A stretch of 64,000 bases of DNA from [Phialemoniopsis] sp. UDSM-2020 (taxonomy: Eukaryota; Ascomycota; Sordariomycetes; Thyridiales; Thyridiaceae). Both the position numbers and the translations under genes were made by a program. The notes under the pieces are model-generated. The model searched no databases. It saw only the letters and a list, made by a program, of their open reading frames with translations, and was not told the DNA's origin. Location of the stretch: positions 682,001-746,000 of the forward strand of contig JAEILZ010000006.1 of the NCBI GenBank assembly GCA_018873225.1. Reading direction: 5' to 3'. Numbering within the stretch: position 1 is the stretch's first letter; every line of letters begins with the position of its first letter. Below, piece by piece: positions 20,513-30,949 of the stretch.

Positions 20513-22786
20513 ATGGATGGCCCGTTGGTGATCATACATGACAAGGCGGGCCCGTTGGTGTTCGTCCATGGCGGAGACAACATCGAGGTCAGCCAGGTCA
20601 AAGCACTTCACGGAAACCTTGTCCGCAGATACAAGACACACCAAGAGATCATTGAAAAGAAATGGCGATCCTTCGACAGAAACCAACGCGCCCGGGTCTG
20701 CAAGGATCTGTTCTCCAAATACGACCTGACAACGACTTCAGATGTCACTTGGCGGGGCCAAATTGTTGACGACAACTTCTCCGTCTCAGCTCCCGACGCC
20801 GAGGCTCTTAACGCACTGTTATCCCAGGAGACACATCCCTATCGCATTTGCGCAGACCCGGAATATTTATTGCGACTGCTCGCAGAGCGTGCTACGAAGT
20901 CCCTCATGCAGCTGTTCGGAGTCGACGAATCCTCCACGCAGGCATGGATGGAAAAAGATGGAGATCTGGCCATGGTCATGGTCTTGACATGTCCTTCGAA
21001 GTCCTTTAGGGAGTACACCGGAGAGGATTATGCGGTCTTTTTGAGTGATGCAATCTACGGCTTCTTTATCACCGAGGACAGCCCGGCTAGACATCACGAT
21101 GTCGCAAAGAGGTTGAAGGGATCTCCCTACCTGCTACCTATTGACGTTGGAATGTTAGTGCTGCGCAGGCAAGCTCAACTAGCACAGAAGCTTGCACAAT
21201 TGATCGTCGACATCTTGAAGGAGGATTCCCAAACTCGGGCCACATTCGACATGGAGGCTGCCCGGGCTAAGATGGCGGCGAGCTTCAAGGACCCAGATGA
21301 CATGCCAGCATGTCCGGCGCCGAAGCTTACCATCGCCGAGTTACCAGCCATCGCTCGAGAATATGCGGAAATGTTTAAGCATTTTCTGCCAGGTATGGTC
21401 GCACAGCCAGTGCTTCTAGCCATAAGAACTCATGTGTACCGCTGTACACTTCCGGGATACGTTCGAGACGAGAACGGCGATCCAACAAACATGATACCCG
21501 ATCGATACAACAGCATCGCTTTCGTTGAACACTGCCATGACGCTCTTGCCGCGATTGCCATCTGGGAGTACCTAGGCCATTTGCTCGAAAAGGCTACGAC
21601 ACAGCTCGCAGACAGAGCGTATCGTGCCACCCTCCTCCAAGAGATCTCCAATGCTTCTGCTTTAGCTTTCGAGGCTGCACGAGCGTGCTTCAGACGGGCC
21701 TTTCGATTTGGAGCTGGAAGGCCGTTTTTCAAACGAGTGGGATGCAACCACGCCGAACCTAACGAGCAGTGTGTGAGCACGAAGGTCAACCCGCAGGAGC
21801 TGACCAGAAGTAATCCACAAATGCACTATCTGCTCCAGCTATGCTCTCCCGAGACAGATGCTAAGAAAGCCCAGAGCCTTGCCAAACGAGTAGGCGGTCT
21901 GCTGAGAGATCATCCAACGGAACGAGGAATGATGCGATGCGAAGCCGGGGCATACCTCTTCATGGTGGTTGTTGCTGGCATGGTCAACGACTTCTCCCAG
22001 ATCCTTCCCCTCCCAGCGCCTTCACGCAAGAAAGGCCGTCTTTTCACCGGACGCATGGATCAGATGAACCAGGAAATGGACCAGCTTAAGACGGAAATTG
22101 ATCTCCTCGACTTTCTCGCCCCCATTGACCATTTACTCGAGCCCGGCATGGCTGTGGCGGCCATGAAAGCCCTTGACGCATTCATGATAGAGAAGGCTGG
22201 AGCAAAGATGGGACATCTATACCAGGACATGGTCATAGACGCCCTCAGCGACCTCGAGCATCAGTGCCAAGACATCAGGGCCAGGCTGAAGAACAACGGC
22301 AAGTCTTCGCACACCGCACCTTTCCAAGGATGGACCCCGCAGCCACGTCAAGAGCGAGTAGAGCAGCGTAAGCTGAAGGAAAAGACCCGCCCTTCCCAAC
22401 CGTCGATCTACGATTTCATTGAGCCTGTCGAGCACGCATCGACCTCTGGACCTGCCGACAATGACGACACCGCAGAGAAGCCGCATTTCACAGTAACGCC
22501 CTCAACCAAGATCGTTTTCGGAACTCTCCTGGACAAATCCGTGGACGCAAGAGGCAGTGTTACCTGGGCCGCATTCAAAGCAGCGATGGCAGAGCTTGGC
22601 TTCTCTGTCATCCCCAAGATGGGATCGGTGTATGCGTTCAATCCTCCCGAAGGAATGAAATGCAAGAAGTCGTTGACGATTCATCGACCTCACCAGTCCA
22701 AGATCGAGGGTACCTTGCTCTGCTACTACGCAAGCCGGCTCAAGCAGGTCTTTGGCTGGGATGAGGAGACCTTTGCCGTTGCTTGA
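20513..22786 (+). CDS. array copy C: paralogous 'ipa'-type protein, intact
   Basis: An intronless 757-residue protein starting in a good CACCATGG context. The first 20 residues hold an imperfect internal repeat (GPLVIIHDKA, GPLVFVHGG), reflecting a short DNA duplication of GGCCCGTTGGTG. The family blocks then follow: LHGNLVRRYKTHQEIIEKKW, LLAERATKSLMQLFGVD, IDVGMLVLRRQAQLAQKLAQ, LPAIAREYAEMFKHFLPG, DRYNSIAFVEHCHDALAAIA, ATLLQEISNASALAFEAAR, KVNPQELTRSNPQMHYLLQL, RLFTGRMDQM, EIDLLDFLAPIDHLLEPG and AGAKMGHLYQDMV. The EKTRP hinge is near residue 622. The C-terminal module has MAELGFSVIPKMGSVYAF, LTIHRPHQSKIEGTLL (His724, His727) and VFGWDEE. Its function is unknown. It is the closest relative of the adjacent relics and of copy D. 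Confidence 0.87.
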   Translation: MDGPLVIIHDKAGPLVFVHGGDNIEVSQVKALHGNLVRRYKTHQEIIEKKWRSFDRNQRARVCKDLFSKYDLTTTSDVTWRGQIVDDNFSVSAPDAEALNALLSQETHPYRICADPEYLLRLLAERATKSLMQLFGVDESSTQAWMEKDGDLAMVMVLTCPSKSFREYTGEDYAVFLSDAIYGFFITEDSPARHHDVAKRLKGSPYLLPIDVGMLVLRRQAQLAQKLAQLIVDILKEDSQTRATFDMEAARAKMAASFKDPDDMPACPAPKLTIAELPAIAREYAEMFKHFLPGMVAQPVLLAIRTHVYRCTLPGYVRDENGDPTNMIPDRYNSIAFVEHCHDALAAIAIWEYLGHLLEKATTQLADRAYRATLLQEISNASALAFEAARACFRRAFRFGAGRPFFKRVGCNHAEPNEQCVSTKVNPQELTRSNPQMHYLLQLCSPETDAKKAQSLAKRVGGLLRDHPTERGMMRCEAGAYLFMVVVAGMVNDFSQILPLPAPSRKKGRLFTGRMDQMNQEMDQLKTEIDLLDFLAPIDHLLEPGMAVAAMKALDAFMIEKAGAKMGHLYQDMVIDALSDLEHQCQDIRARLKNNGKSSHTAPFQGWTPQPRQERVEQRKLKEKTRPSQPSIYDFIEPVEHASTSGPADNDDTAEKPHFTVTPSTKIVFGTLLDKSVDARGSVTWAAFKAAMAELGFSVIPKMGSVYAFNPPEGMKCKKSLTIHRPHQSKIEGTLLCYYASRLKQVFGWDEETFAVA

Positions 22787-23080
22787 AGCAAACAGGCGCT
22801 GAGTATTGGTTTGGTATGGCGGGTATGGCTCCAGATGTGACTTCACAGGAGGTTGGATGTGGAAACTCGTATGGACAATGAGTTTGTCGCTCAGTCAAGC
22901 ACACAAACGACAATGTAGGATGACACAGCGAGAGATTGAGCCATACACGGCGAACAATAAAAAGGGCGTTTATTCCGGACCTACCAGAGAACTGCTTCTT
23001 CCTCTTTTATTCTAGTGAATGCCTGATTGAGTAAGCCATGTGATATATATATTACCATCGAAAACTGAGGATCCAAGTCC
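22605..23080 (+). repeat. segmental duplication, unit 1 (3' end and downstream flank of copy C)
   Basis: The 3' coding end of copy C and about 290 bases beyond its stop reappear at about 24008-24440 in the same order. Shared landmarks include GATCGGTGTA, ATGGCTCCAGAT, TTCACAGGAGGTTGGATGTG, GGCGTTTATTCC against GAGTATTTATTCC, and ATATATATTACCAT. Boundaries are approximate because they were read by eye. Confidence 0.75.
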
Positions 23081-23263
23081 CTCCCGTACTCATCTCCCAC
23101 TTTGTTAATTTTCTGCATGAACACCCCCACCCCTAAACTGTTTCATTTCCATGGAAAATCACACCCACTTCGATCTCAGCCGTCAGTCACGATTCAAATG
23201 CGCTCATTCTCTCTACCACTTGACTGTCATTCTGCTTACCCGACAAGACACCGAGTATCGACC
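23081..23263. other. leader region of the N-terminal relic
   Basis: A TATATATA tract at about 23043 lies some 220 bases before the relic ATG, so a core promoter seems to have been retained. Confidence 0.35.
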
Positions 23264-23485
23264 ATGGACGAAAAAGAGGCATCTCAAGGACTAAGAGAGC
23301 TTGTGATGGAAGCTCATCACAGTCTTGTACGGATATATGGCTTGCACAGGGCCAAGATTGAGAAGCTATGGAAGGAGATGGGTGTCGACAGCCGCTGCAT
23401 GTGCTTCGACACTCTCCACAGCCAACTAACGGAGGCTGCTACGGAGGATACGCCCGCTCTGCAATCACACTCCTTAAGAGTCTGA
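23264..23485 (+). pseudogene. relic of an array paralog: N-terminal stub
   Basis: ATG at 23264 begins a 73-codon frame. Its LRELVMEAHHSLVRIYGLHR, then IEKLWKEMGVDSRCMCF, match the N-terminus of copy D (LSTALKEEHRSLVRMYELHH, IEKVWKGMDVSKRCSAF). It then leaves homology and stops. No middle or C-terminal domain follows in any frame before the next relic. It could be transcribed from its retained upstream region, but the product would lack the conserved domains. Confidence 0.75.
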
Positions 23486-23685
23486 CAAGCCTGTGAGTTT
23501 AAGTCTGAAAAGGCCTCCCTTGTGAACTTGCTGACACTTCTTGAATCCCATGCAGGCTGTCATCTTTGATTATTGCGAAAGTAGCCACGACTTTGATCTC
23601 CGACTGCTTCCAACCCTTGGCTGATATCTTTTCCTGCGCTTCTACTCTGGCTGCCGACCCTAGTCTCACACTAACTGTAACTGGT

Positions 23686-24140
23686 ATGCCCACATCCACA
23701 ACAAGGCTGGCAACCACGATGTCTTCCAGTCAGGTCAGCCAATTCCCTACATTGGACGGCAACTTCCCTGTGGCCATCCGAGTCCATGGCGAGGAGAGCG
23801 GACACCTACGAGACTTGAGAGCTGTACTCAAGGAAGTGCACCTCAGCCTTGCGCGCATGTACGAGTTGCACGCTGCCAATATTGTAAAGTTATGGTGGTC
23901 AATCAGTGTTTGCGACCGTTGCATGGCTTGCTGCTTGTTGAACGGGGACCTGAAGAAGGGTGGCGTCAGCAATGCCAACTACGTTACGCCAGACTGGCAT
24001 GGTAGAACTTGATGTCTCCATCATCCCTAGTCTGGATCGGTGTACGAGTTCAATCCATGAATTGCAAGAATTTCTTTACAATTTATCAACCACGCAAGCC
24101 GAAGATTGAAAGGACTTTGCTTTGATACTAAACGAGGAGA
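23686..24140 (+). pseudogene. relic of an array paralog: N-terminus fused to C-terminal tail
   Basis: From the ATG at 23686 the frame includes HLRDLRAVLKEVHLSLARMY, ELHAANIVKLWWSISVCDRC and a YVTPDW segment, homologous to the first 80 or so residues of copy D. At about 24008 it joins sequence related to the last 150 coding bases of copy C: a decayed version of the GS...HRPHQ module, where IYQPRKPKIERTLL stands for IHRPHQSKIEGTLL. This part is followed by stops. Some 600 codons are missing between the two parts. This is a deletion product of a once complete copy. Confidence 0.78.
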
Positions 24141-24440
24141 TCTTTGCCGGTGCCTAAGCAAATGGGGGCTAGGTATTAGTATGGCTCCAGATACAGTTTC
24201 ACAGGAGGTTGGATGTGGACAGTCGCAGGGAAAATGGGCCTTTCCCTCAGTTACATATAACATCAAGGCGAAATTACATCAGACGACACTAGTGAGAGGC
24301 TGGCCGTGTAGGGTCAGCGATTAAAAGAGTATTTATTCCAGGATCTACAAGCGAATTCCATCTTTCTCCTTTGTTCCGGTGAAGGTCTGACTGAGTCAAC
24401 CATACGACATATATATTACCATTCAAAATCAAGAACTCTC
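24008..24440 (+). repeat. segmental duplication, unit 2
   Basis: Counterpart of 22605-23080 described above. It contains the decayed C-terminal module followed by a homologous downstream flank, including TTCACAGGAGGTTGGATGTG and an ATATATATTACCATT tract. The two units are in direct orientation about 1.4 kb apart. Confidence 0.75.
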
Positions 24441-25009
24441 TTCACTGCTCACTGCAGGGTGAGGCAGTGAGGACTTGTGAAATCGGAATCTGGAGATTAG
24501 GGCTTTGTTTTGGTGCCTGGCACTTAGGCTCTTGAACTGGGGGATAGCGGGACAATCGGGGCCTGATTTAGCATCGCTACAGTGAGGCAACTTCAAGGTG
24601 AGCCCAAGTTGGCGTTACTTTCATTAACACTCTCTACCCAGTTTTCTCGATCAGCACCACAACTTTCTTTCAGCCACAAGACGCGACTCTCCCCCTTGTG
24701 GCGACCATCAACAACAACATCAACAACACACACCTGGAGACGTGGCCATCACCACTGCTTCAGAAGTCAGAAAAGAGACTGGCAGGATTGTGAGTTCATT
24801 TCTTACTCGGTCATCAGGATTCACCCAGACATGCCTGGGACGCCGCACGGGCTACTTTACTTCCCCCCACAAGAGCTACCTTGAGTCAAAACTCGAGCAA
24901 CTTGCGCTAATCTTTCCTCTGATAGATTCAAAACACCTGATCAGTCTTCTCCCCACTATTCAGAAAATTCTCACACATCTTCAAGCTGGCAAGCAAGTCA
25001 CCGGCCGTC
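24441..25009. other. upstream region of copy D
   Basis: No independent gene is recognised. It holds the presumed promoter and leader of copy D. Small open frames here show no homology to the family. Confidence 0.45.
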
Positions 25010-27220
25010 ATGGAAGGTTCCTGCCGGGTGGTAATTGGCGCCCCTGGAGAGGGAAGGGAGCCTGAGGATCTCAGTACGGCGCTCAAGGAAGAACACCGCA
25101 GCCTTGTGCGAATGTACGAGCTGCACCACACCACCATCGAGAAGGTGTGGAAAGGGATGGACGTTTCTAAGCGTTGTTCTGCCTTCAAAGAGTATATGCG
25201 CGATCCAACGGATCGCGAAAAGTCCACAATACCGGACTGGACCCAGGCACACATCGTGATGTCGGGACCTGAAGTCCTCTTAGACGTGCTGAAGTACCGC
25301 TCAACAACGTCACTCTGGGATCAGTATATGTTGGGCACCGGCTGTGGCGACGGCGACAGTCATTATTTTGACTCAGAGACGATGACGAAACACTTCCATC
25401 ACGAGCGATACAACTTCCTCTGCTTCTACAGCAATGAGGAATATGGCATCTACAAACACAGCCATCCGGTCGCCATGAAGTCCGATTTGAACTCCAGACA
25501 TGCCAAGCCATTACGGATCGGCGCGCTCATTCTCGAGCGACAGTTCCGCGTCACCACTGCCCTCAGGTACATGGGCCAGTACCTCATCGGTGTGTATTAC
25601 GCTCTCTTGTACGGTCGAGCTACGACGCCTGTTGTGCGATGCGAAATCGGTCCTATCCTGTCCGCCTTTTGTGCTGCCGACAGCACGGCCAAACCCACCC
25701 TGCAAGGCTGTGCGATGCTTGCGTCAGACCAGGCCCATTTCTATTCTGACCGGATGGAGCTATTCTTTCACTGCCCAGACTACTTTGTCGAGCGGATCCA
25801 AGTCCAGAGTCGCAACTACGCCCTTTATCAGCCCAACAGAGAGGAGTACCACAAGCGCCCTGAGGCTTCTCGCGACGACCTCACGAATACCGCCTTCTTC
25901 GAGTCGGTGCGCGATCAGGTGAAGGTGGCAGCCATCTGGGCCATTCTGGAGGAGTTCACCGAGCAATTGACAAACACGACGAACGCCCAGTACAAAGCCG
26001 CCCTGCTCCAGGAGTTGTCGAACATATGTGCCCTTGAGTACGCTCGCGCACAGGGCGACTTCCGACGGCAGGTCCAGAACTTATCCTTCAATGACCATTT
26101 CAAGCGGCTGGACGGAAAGTTCGACAAGGCTGGCAACCCGGTAGTTGTCATGAAGAGCAACCCGTCAGAGATGGTCGTCACCGACCCCCATGCCTTCTAC
26201 GTGTTGAACCTATGTCGGTCCAAGGTTGGCGCTGTGGAGGCAACGAAGCTACTCAAGGGCTTAGGTCAGTTCTACGAACAGAACCCAGACCAAAGTGGGA
26301 AGCTGTCCAGTGGAGAGGATGTGCCTGTTGGGAACGCCTTTTCTGCTAAGGCTGCCCTGCCGAGAAACGAAGCATTGCTGAGCCTCGCGATGATCACCGC
26401 CTTTGCCCATGACCTCTCGGTGGCTTACAGACTCCCAACCCCTTCTCGAAAGAAGGGCCGTATCTTCACAGATCGGATACAAGACCTAGACGACGAACTC
26501 GAGCCGGTCATGGCAGACCTAGACCTTCTTGACTATGTTGTCCCGGTCATCGGTCTACTGGAACCTGAGAGGGCCCGCCGCGCTATCGAGGCCTTTGACA
26601 AAATCATGATCGAACGCACTGGGGGCACGATGCGTCACTTGTACGAAGATCTCGTTCGCGACGCAGTCGATGAGCGCAAGAAGTTACTCGAGGAGATCGA
26701 GGCTGCAGAGAAGCTACGGAAGAGTGAAGAAGAACGTCAATCGGCTTTCCATGTTCCCGACTGGGCCCCACAGCCCAAGGACAAAGTGGCTGAGGTCCGG
26801 AAGACCAAGGAAAAGACGCGTCCAAACCGACCATCGACGCCCGAGAGCACCCCATTCGAGAGAGACGAACATGAAGGGCACGCCGCGGAAAAGAAAGAGG
26901 CAGAAAAGACGGCTAAGAAGTATCGCGTGACGGCCTCGACAGCGCATGTATTCAACACAATCCTCAGCAAGTCGTGCAATTCCAAGGGCGCGGTGTCCTG
27001 GGCGGATTTCACATCAGCCATGTCGGAACTCGGATTCTCTATGGTCCCGAAGATGGGTTCCTCATACGGATTCCTACCATCCGAGACAATGGACGCTGAA
27101 CACTCGTTGACTATCCATCGACCTCATCAACCAAAGATCGAGGGCACGACGTTGCTGTACTACGCCGCAAGGTTGAAGAAGGTGTTTGGTTGGACTGAGG
27201 ATACCTTTGTTGTGGAGTGA
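25010..27220 (+). CDS. array copy D: paralogous 'ipa'-type protein, intact
   Basis: An intronless 736-residue protein. The N-terminal block LSTALKEEHRSLVRMYELHH is followed by LLDVLKYRSTTSLWDQYMLG, FLCFYSNEEYGIYK and IGALILERQFRVTTALRYMG. Then come TAFFESVRDQVKVAAIWAIL, AALLQELSNICALEYARAQ, MKSNPSEMVVTDPHAFYVLN, RLPTPSRKKGRIFTDRIQ and GGTMRHLYEDLVRDAV. The hinge KEKTRPNRP lies near residue 601 and is longer and more charged than in copy A (KKEAEKTAKK). The C-terminal module has MSELGFSMVPKMGSSYGF, LTIHRPHQPKIEGTTLL (His703) and VFGWTED. No targeting signal is visible. Its sequence is nearest to the two relics just upstream, consistent with local duplication. Confidence 0.87.
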   Translation: MEGSCRVVIGAPGEGREPEDLSTALKEEHRSLVRMYELHHTTIEKVWKGMDVSKRCSAFKEYMRDPTDREKSTIPDWTQAHIVMSGPEVLLDVLKYRSTTSLWDQYMLGTGCGDGDSHYFDSETMTKHFHHERYNFLCFYSNEEYGIYKHSHPVAMKSDLNSRHAKPLRIGALILERQFRVTTALRYMGQYLIGVYYALLYGRATTPVVRCEIGPILSAFCAADSTAKPTLQGCAMLASDQAHFYSDRMELFFHCPDYFVERIQVQSRNYALYQPNREEYHKRPEASRDDLTNTAFFESVRDQVKVAAIWAILEEFTEQLTNTTNAQYKAALLQELSNICALEYARAQGDFRRQVQNLSFNDHFKRLDGKFDKAGNPVVVMKSNPSEMVVTDPHAFYVLNLCRSKVGAVEATKLLKGLGQFYEQNPDQSGKLSSGEDVPVGNAFSAKAALPRNEALLSLAMITAFAHDLSVAYRLPTPSRKKGRIFTDRIQDLDDELEPVMADLDLLDYVVPVIGLLEPERARRAIEAFDKIMIERTGGTMRHLYEDLVRDAVDERKKLLEEIEAAEKLRKSEEERQSAFHVPDWAPQPKDKVAEVRKTKEKTRPNRPSTPESTPFERDEHEGHAAEKKEAEKTAKKYRVTASTAHVFNTILSKSCNSKGAVSWADFTSAMSELGFSMVPKMGSSYGFLPSETMDAEHSLTIHRPHQPKIEGTTLLYYAARLKKVFGWTEDTFVVE

Positions 27221-27994
27221 TTATGGTTGGGGACTGGGACCAGAGACGAGTTCCGACTGTATGAGCAACTGCGCTTCTTGTATCCTTTGTTGACAAGCAA
27301 TAATATTGGTCCTCTGTGACTCGTAAATTGAAACAGTCATCGAGTTCGCCGAGATCAATTCAATGGAAATCCTATCGGTTTGAGGGACTGCACCTTCTTT
27401 CATTTGCTAGATCTGATACTCTTGATCGAACACAGATCATCTCTATATAATATCTTTTATCGAAACACAAACGCATTGTTGCTCTCTTTATGCTCGTGCA
27501 AAATGCATTCTTTATTCTCATTTACTATGCCCCATAATGCTGATGGAATTATGTCCAAGGAGACCGAGCTGCTGGCTCGTACCAGTTGCTTTCTCTAACC
27601 TCGCTACTTGGATTACAACACTGAAGGCATTGAAAGCCGTGGCACTTCTTTAAATACAGATGAATCGCTGGATATTGTTCTCAATAATTTTTGTCTCATT
27701 CTGTACGGGCTATGAGATTCTCAAGTTGTCTATTCCGACCATCCTCGGTGCTGCATCTGGGCATTGTCATCACTTGACTCGGCTTGGGCGTTTATTTTCT
27801 CGATTCATTCACTTCAGACGAAGGTGAGAAATTCCTCAAATTATCCTCTTTCGCATTTTCTGCGAACCCCGAATTCAGCCCTTCTGAAGTCCTTTAGGCT
27901 TTTCTTTCCCAACATCAAAGGCTTGAATTTTGTCAAATATCACCGCAGCAACTCTCATTATCAGACCCCTCATCGCGATCTTCGACAAACAATC
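27221..27994. other. spacer between copies D and E
   Basis: An AT-rich spacer with no recognised gene. A CTATATAATAT element lies at about 27441. Upstream in-frame ATG 27764 of the copy E frame is not used here because paralogs begin at the position corresponding to 27995. Confidence 0.45.
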
Positions 27995-30211
27995 ATGGCA
28001 GATTTCACCAGCATTGTAAATATTGTCAAAGAAAACCACAAGAAGGTGGCAGAAGACTATGACAGACACGGTTCAGTGATCTCAGGTCTCTGGGCAAGAC
28101 TGGGCCGAGAGACGCGGAGACGTTTATGCGAAAATCTCGACAAGGGCTTGCTCCTCCCTCGACATAACGGCGATCGGTCGGGAATCCATGGTGTGACATG
28201 CTGTGCAGAGATTACGATACAGCGGTTGTCCGATCCAACGAAGAACCACTTTCCCGACTTATTCAAATTTCGCGCGACCACATCCTTGTTGCACCAGATC
28301 GTCGATGGTTTGGAGGACAAAACTCGTGGGGATATGTACTACGCGTGTTCCGAGGCAACTTTACGATGCCTTAACCATACCCAGAGCCCGAATAACCGAT
28401 ACATGTTCTTTCTGAACGAGGAAATCTATGGCGAAACTCGTGATGACGAGAGAGGTGCCAACCTCATCAAGGGAATGATGGCACGTGGTTCATGTGCTCC
28501 TGAGCATATTGGACGATTGTTGATCAAGCGCCAGTACTTCATTTTATTGGCAATTCATGGCATTGCCCAAAGCATCCTCAAACATGCTTCATGGATCATG
28601 AACGAAGACCAATCCACCACGATGTCCACAAACCGTTGTATCCTATCAAGATGTCTTATCGAGAACCCCACAATCAAGACACTTTCAGACCTTGCCGCAG
28701 ATATAGCGCGTGGAGTTACATACCGGGACCAGGTCTTTCGACAGACCCCTTTCCTGCTAGCAACTGCTACGCAAGGCTATTACGCGACAAGTGTAGAGAT
28801 GGTCCACGATAATCAAGGACGCACAACAGCCCACTTGCCTTGGAAACTACTCGATACAGCCTTCTTCGATGTCCTCTGCGAGCCCTTCACCTGTACATCG
28901 ACTTGGGTATATATAGCACAGCTACTCACACAACTCGATACATCAGAAGAGGGCGCGTATCGAGCGATCTTGCTAAAAGAGATGGCCAGCGTCACCACCC
29001 TTCAATTTACTGTGTCTAAGGCATTTTTCAAACGTCAGGTGCAGATGGAGTGTGGATTCAGGTACTTCAAACGGACCCAGCGGCAGTCAAAGTCCGGCAT
29101 TGAGTATCATGCCGTTCTGAAAGTCAACCCAGAGGAATTTACGCGGGCCGACCCGTATCTCCACCACATCTTGAGTCTGTGTCACCCCGAAACAGATTAC
29201 CAAAAGGCTATCCAGATCATGGATAAACTAAATCAGCTTGAGGACAACAACTCCGATCTGCGAGACCGACTTTGCTGGGAGGAGCGCTCTGCCTTAGTTG
29301 ACCTCCAGAACACGCTGGAATTCCGCGCGAACCTGGAGAAGGTTGTCAAAATTCCTTCGGTTTCGGGGAGAAAAGGCCAGAGATTTCAGGGACGTTGGAA
29401 GGTCCTAGACGACAAGCTCAAAACGATGCGACGCGACTTCGACCTGGAGATACGTCTGAAACCCCTCGACAACCTCGCAGTATCGGACAAAGCGCAGCTC
29501 TGCCTCAAGATCTTCCAAGACTTTTTCTTAGCCCAAACTAGGCACTCCATTCAGGAACTTTGTAGCTCCCTGGTGACAGACTCGCTCAATGACTTGACGG
29601 AGTTGCAGAAGGAGTTGAAGACAAAGACGGAGAGCGAAGCGGCGCAACAGGCCGCCGATCAGCTCCCTCTCCTACCATTTGGAGAATCCGACAAAGACTC
29701 CCAGCTTCAACCTGACAACCAGGGCAAGTCAAAGCAGAATACAAAGAAGAACCAAAACAAAGACAAGGAAAAAACACGTCCGGAACACTCCTGGTTGAGT
29801 GAACTTGGGTCTCTATTCTTTGAAGAGGAAGACCATGCTGAGAACCGTCAAGGGGCTGCCGTACAGGTCGGTGAGGAGGCTCCAGACGCAGACGTGCGTC
29901 CTGCTCAAAGCTTCAAGGTCTCGCCATCCGCAGGCAAAGTATTCCAGACCCTCTTTGAGAGGTCCCAGAGGCCAAGAGGCTCCATCGCCTGGACAGCATT
30001 TGAAGCGGCCATGGTGGAGCTAGGCTTTTCAGTCAAGCCTGCCGGTGGCTCAGTCATCACCTTCATCGCTCCAGAGAACATGGGTAGTGTGAAAACCTTC
30101 ACCATCCACCGGCCACACCAGTCGAGAATCGAGGGATACAGGATCATGTATGTTGCGAGCAGACTTCAGGCGCAGTATGGATGGGGCGAGGAGACATTCG
30201 AGGTGGTTTGA
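27995..30211 (+). CDS. array copy E: paralogous 'ipa'-type protein, intact
   Basis: An intronless 738-residue protein from the ATG at 27995. Blocks include IVKENHKKVAEDYDRHGSVI, LFKFRATTSLLHQIVDGLED, RYMFFLNEEIYGETRDDERG, HIGRLLIKRQYFILLAIHGI, AILLKEMASVTTLQFTVSKA, LKVNPEEFTRADPYLHHILS and SGRKGQRFQGRWKVLD. The hinge is a Lys/Gln/Asn-rich tract (KSKQNTKKNQNKDKEKTRP) of low complexity. The C-terminal module has FEAAMVELGFSVKPAGGSVI, FTIHRPHQSRIEGYRIM (His705) and YGWGEE. It is more divergent from C and D than they are from each other. A relic of the same subtype survives at 34004. Confidence 0.85.
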   Translation: MADFTSIVNIVKENHKKVAEDYDRHGSVISGLWARLGRETRRRLCENLDKGLLLPRHNGDRSGIHGVTCCAEITIQRLSDPTKNHFPDLFKFRATTSLLHQIVDGLEDKTRGDMYYACSEATLRCLNHTQSPNNRYMFFLNEEIYGETRDDERGANLIKGMMARGSCAPEHIGRLLIKRQYFILLAIHGIAQSILKHASWIMNEDQSTTMSTNRCILSRCLIENPTIKTLSDLAADIARGVTYRDQVFRQTPFLLATATQGYYATSVEMVHDNQGRTTAHLPWKLLDTAFFDVLCEPFTCTSTWVYIAQLLTQLDTSEEGAYRAILLKEMASVTTLQFTVSKAFFKRQVQMECGFRYFKRTQRQSKSGIEYHAVLKVNPEEFTRADPYLHHILSLCHPETDYQKAIQIMDKLNQLEDNNSDLRDRLCWEERSALVDLQNTLEFRANLEKVVKIPSVSGRKGQRFQGRWKVLDDKLKTMRRDFDLEIRLKPLDNLAVSDKAQLCLKIFQDFFLAQTRHSIQELCSSLVTDSLNDLTELQKELKTKTESEAAQQAADQLPLLPFGESDKDSQLQPDNQGKSKQNTKKNQNKDKEKTRPEHSWLSELGSLFFEEEDHAENRQGAAVQVGEEAPDADVRPAQSFKVSPSAGKVFQTLFERSQRPRGSIAWTAFEAAMVELGFSVKPAGGSVITFIAPENMGSVKTFTIHRPHQSRIEGYRIMYVASRLQAQYGWGEETFEVV

Positions 30212-30949
30212 TGTGGAACATTGAAGGGGGGAAACGTATGTCTTCATCTTGTGCTGTCTCAGTATGGCGTTGGAGTAATGAGTCTCTTGGCGTCAACCCT
30301 TCTTACCAAAGTGACGATTTGCTCGTCGCATCTCTCATCAAGTGTGATCGCGAGAAGCAGGAGCCAACTGTCCTCAGTCGCTCTGAGCAGGGCGTTCACA
30401 GCTCTTGAATGAGCTTTGTACGATTAGAGCACACAGATATAACGCTGAAAGGAATGGAATAGCGCGGCGGTATTGACTGGGTGCAGATGACCACAAGCGA
30501 GAGTACAGCCTCTTTGTGGGTAATCACACTGCAGAAGACAGTGTCAAAGCGTGTACATACATGGGCATGTCTCAGCTATGAGAGCAGAATCAGTAAAAGT
30601 AATGGAACATCTTCCTTTTGAGACATAATCATCAGAGCATGTCATCAGTGAATAAGCAACGATTGTAGAATTATTTTGCACGATCTGAATGAAGATATTC
30701 CGAGGTTCACTGTATCAGTGCGGGCAATCCCGGGATAGCGGGCCCTTAGTGGGGTCCCCCGCTAAAACACACCGAAAAAGTCGGCCTGGCGGAACGGCGT
30801 TGGCGCCAACACGTGACGAGAAGTTTATCACGAAAATTTTAAACCTCATCACCAGAACAGTGACCCCTGCGCCTGCGAACCCACAATATTCCCTTGTCGA
30901 GACATCACAATATTCGCACGCGAGACGAGAGACCAGCCGATCATCCACC
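30212..30949. other. intergenic between copy E and adenylosuccinate lyase
   Basis: No family relic or other gene was recognised. The last 150 bases before 30950 form a CA-rich leader of the lyase gene. Confidence 0.5.
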
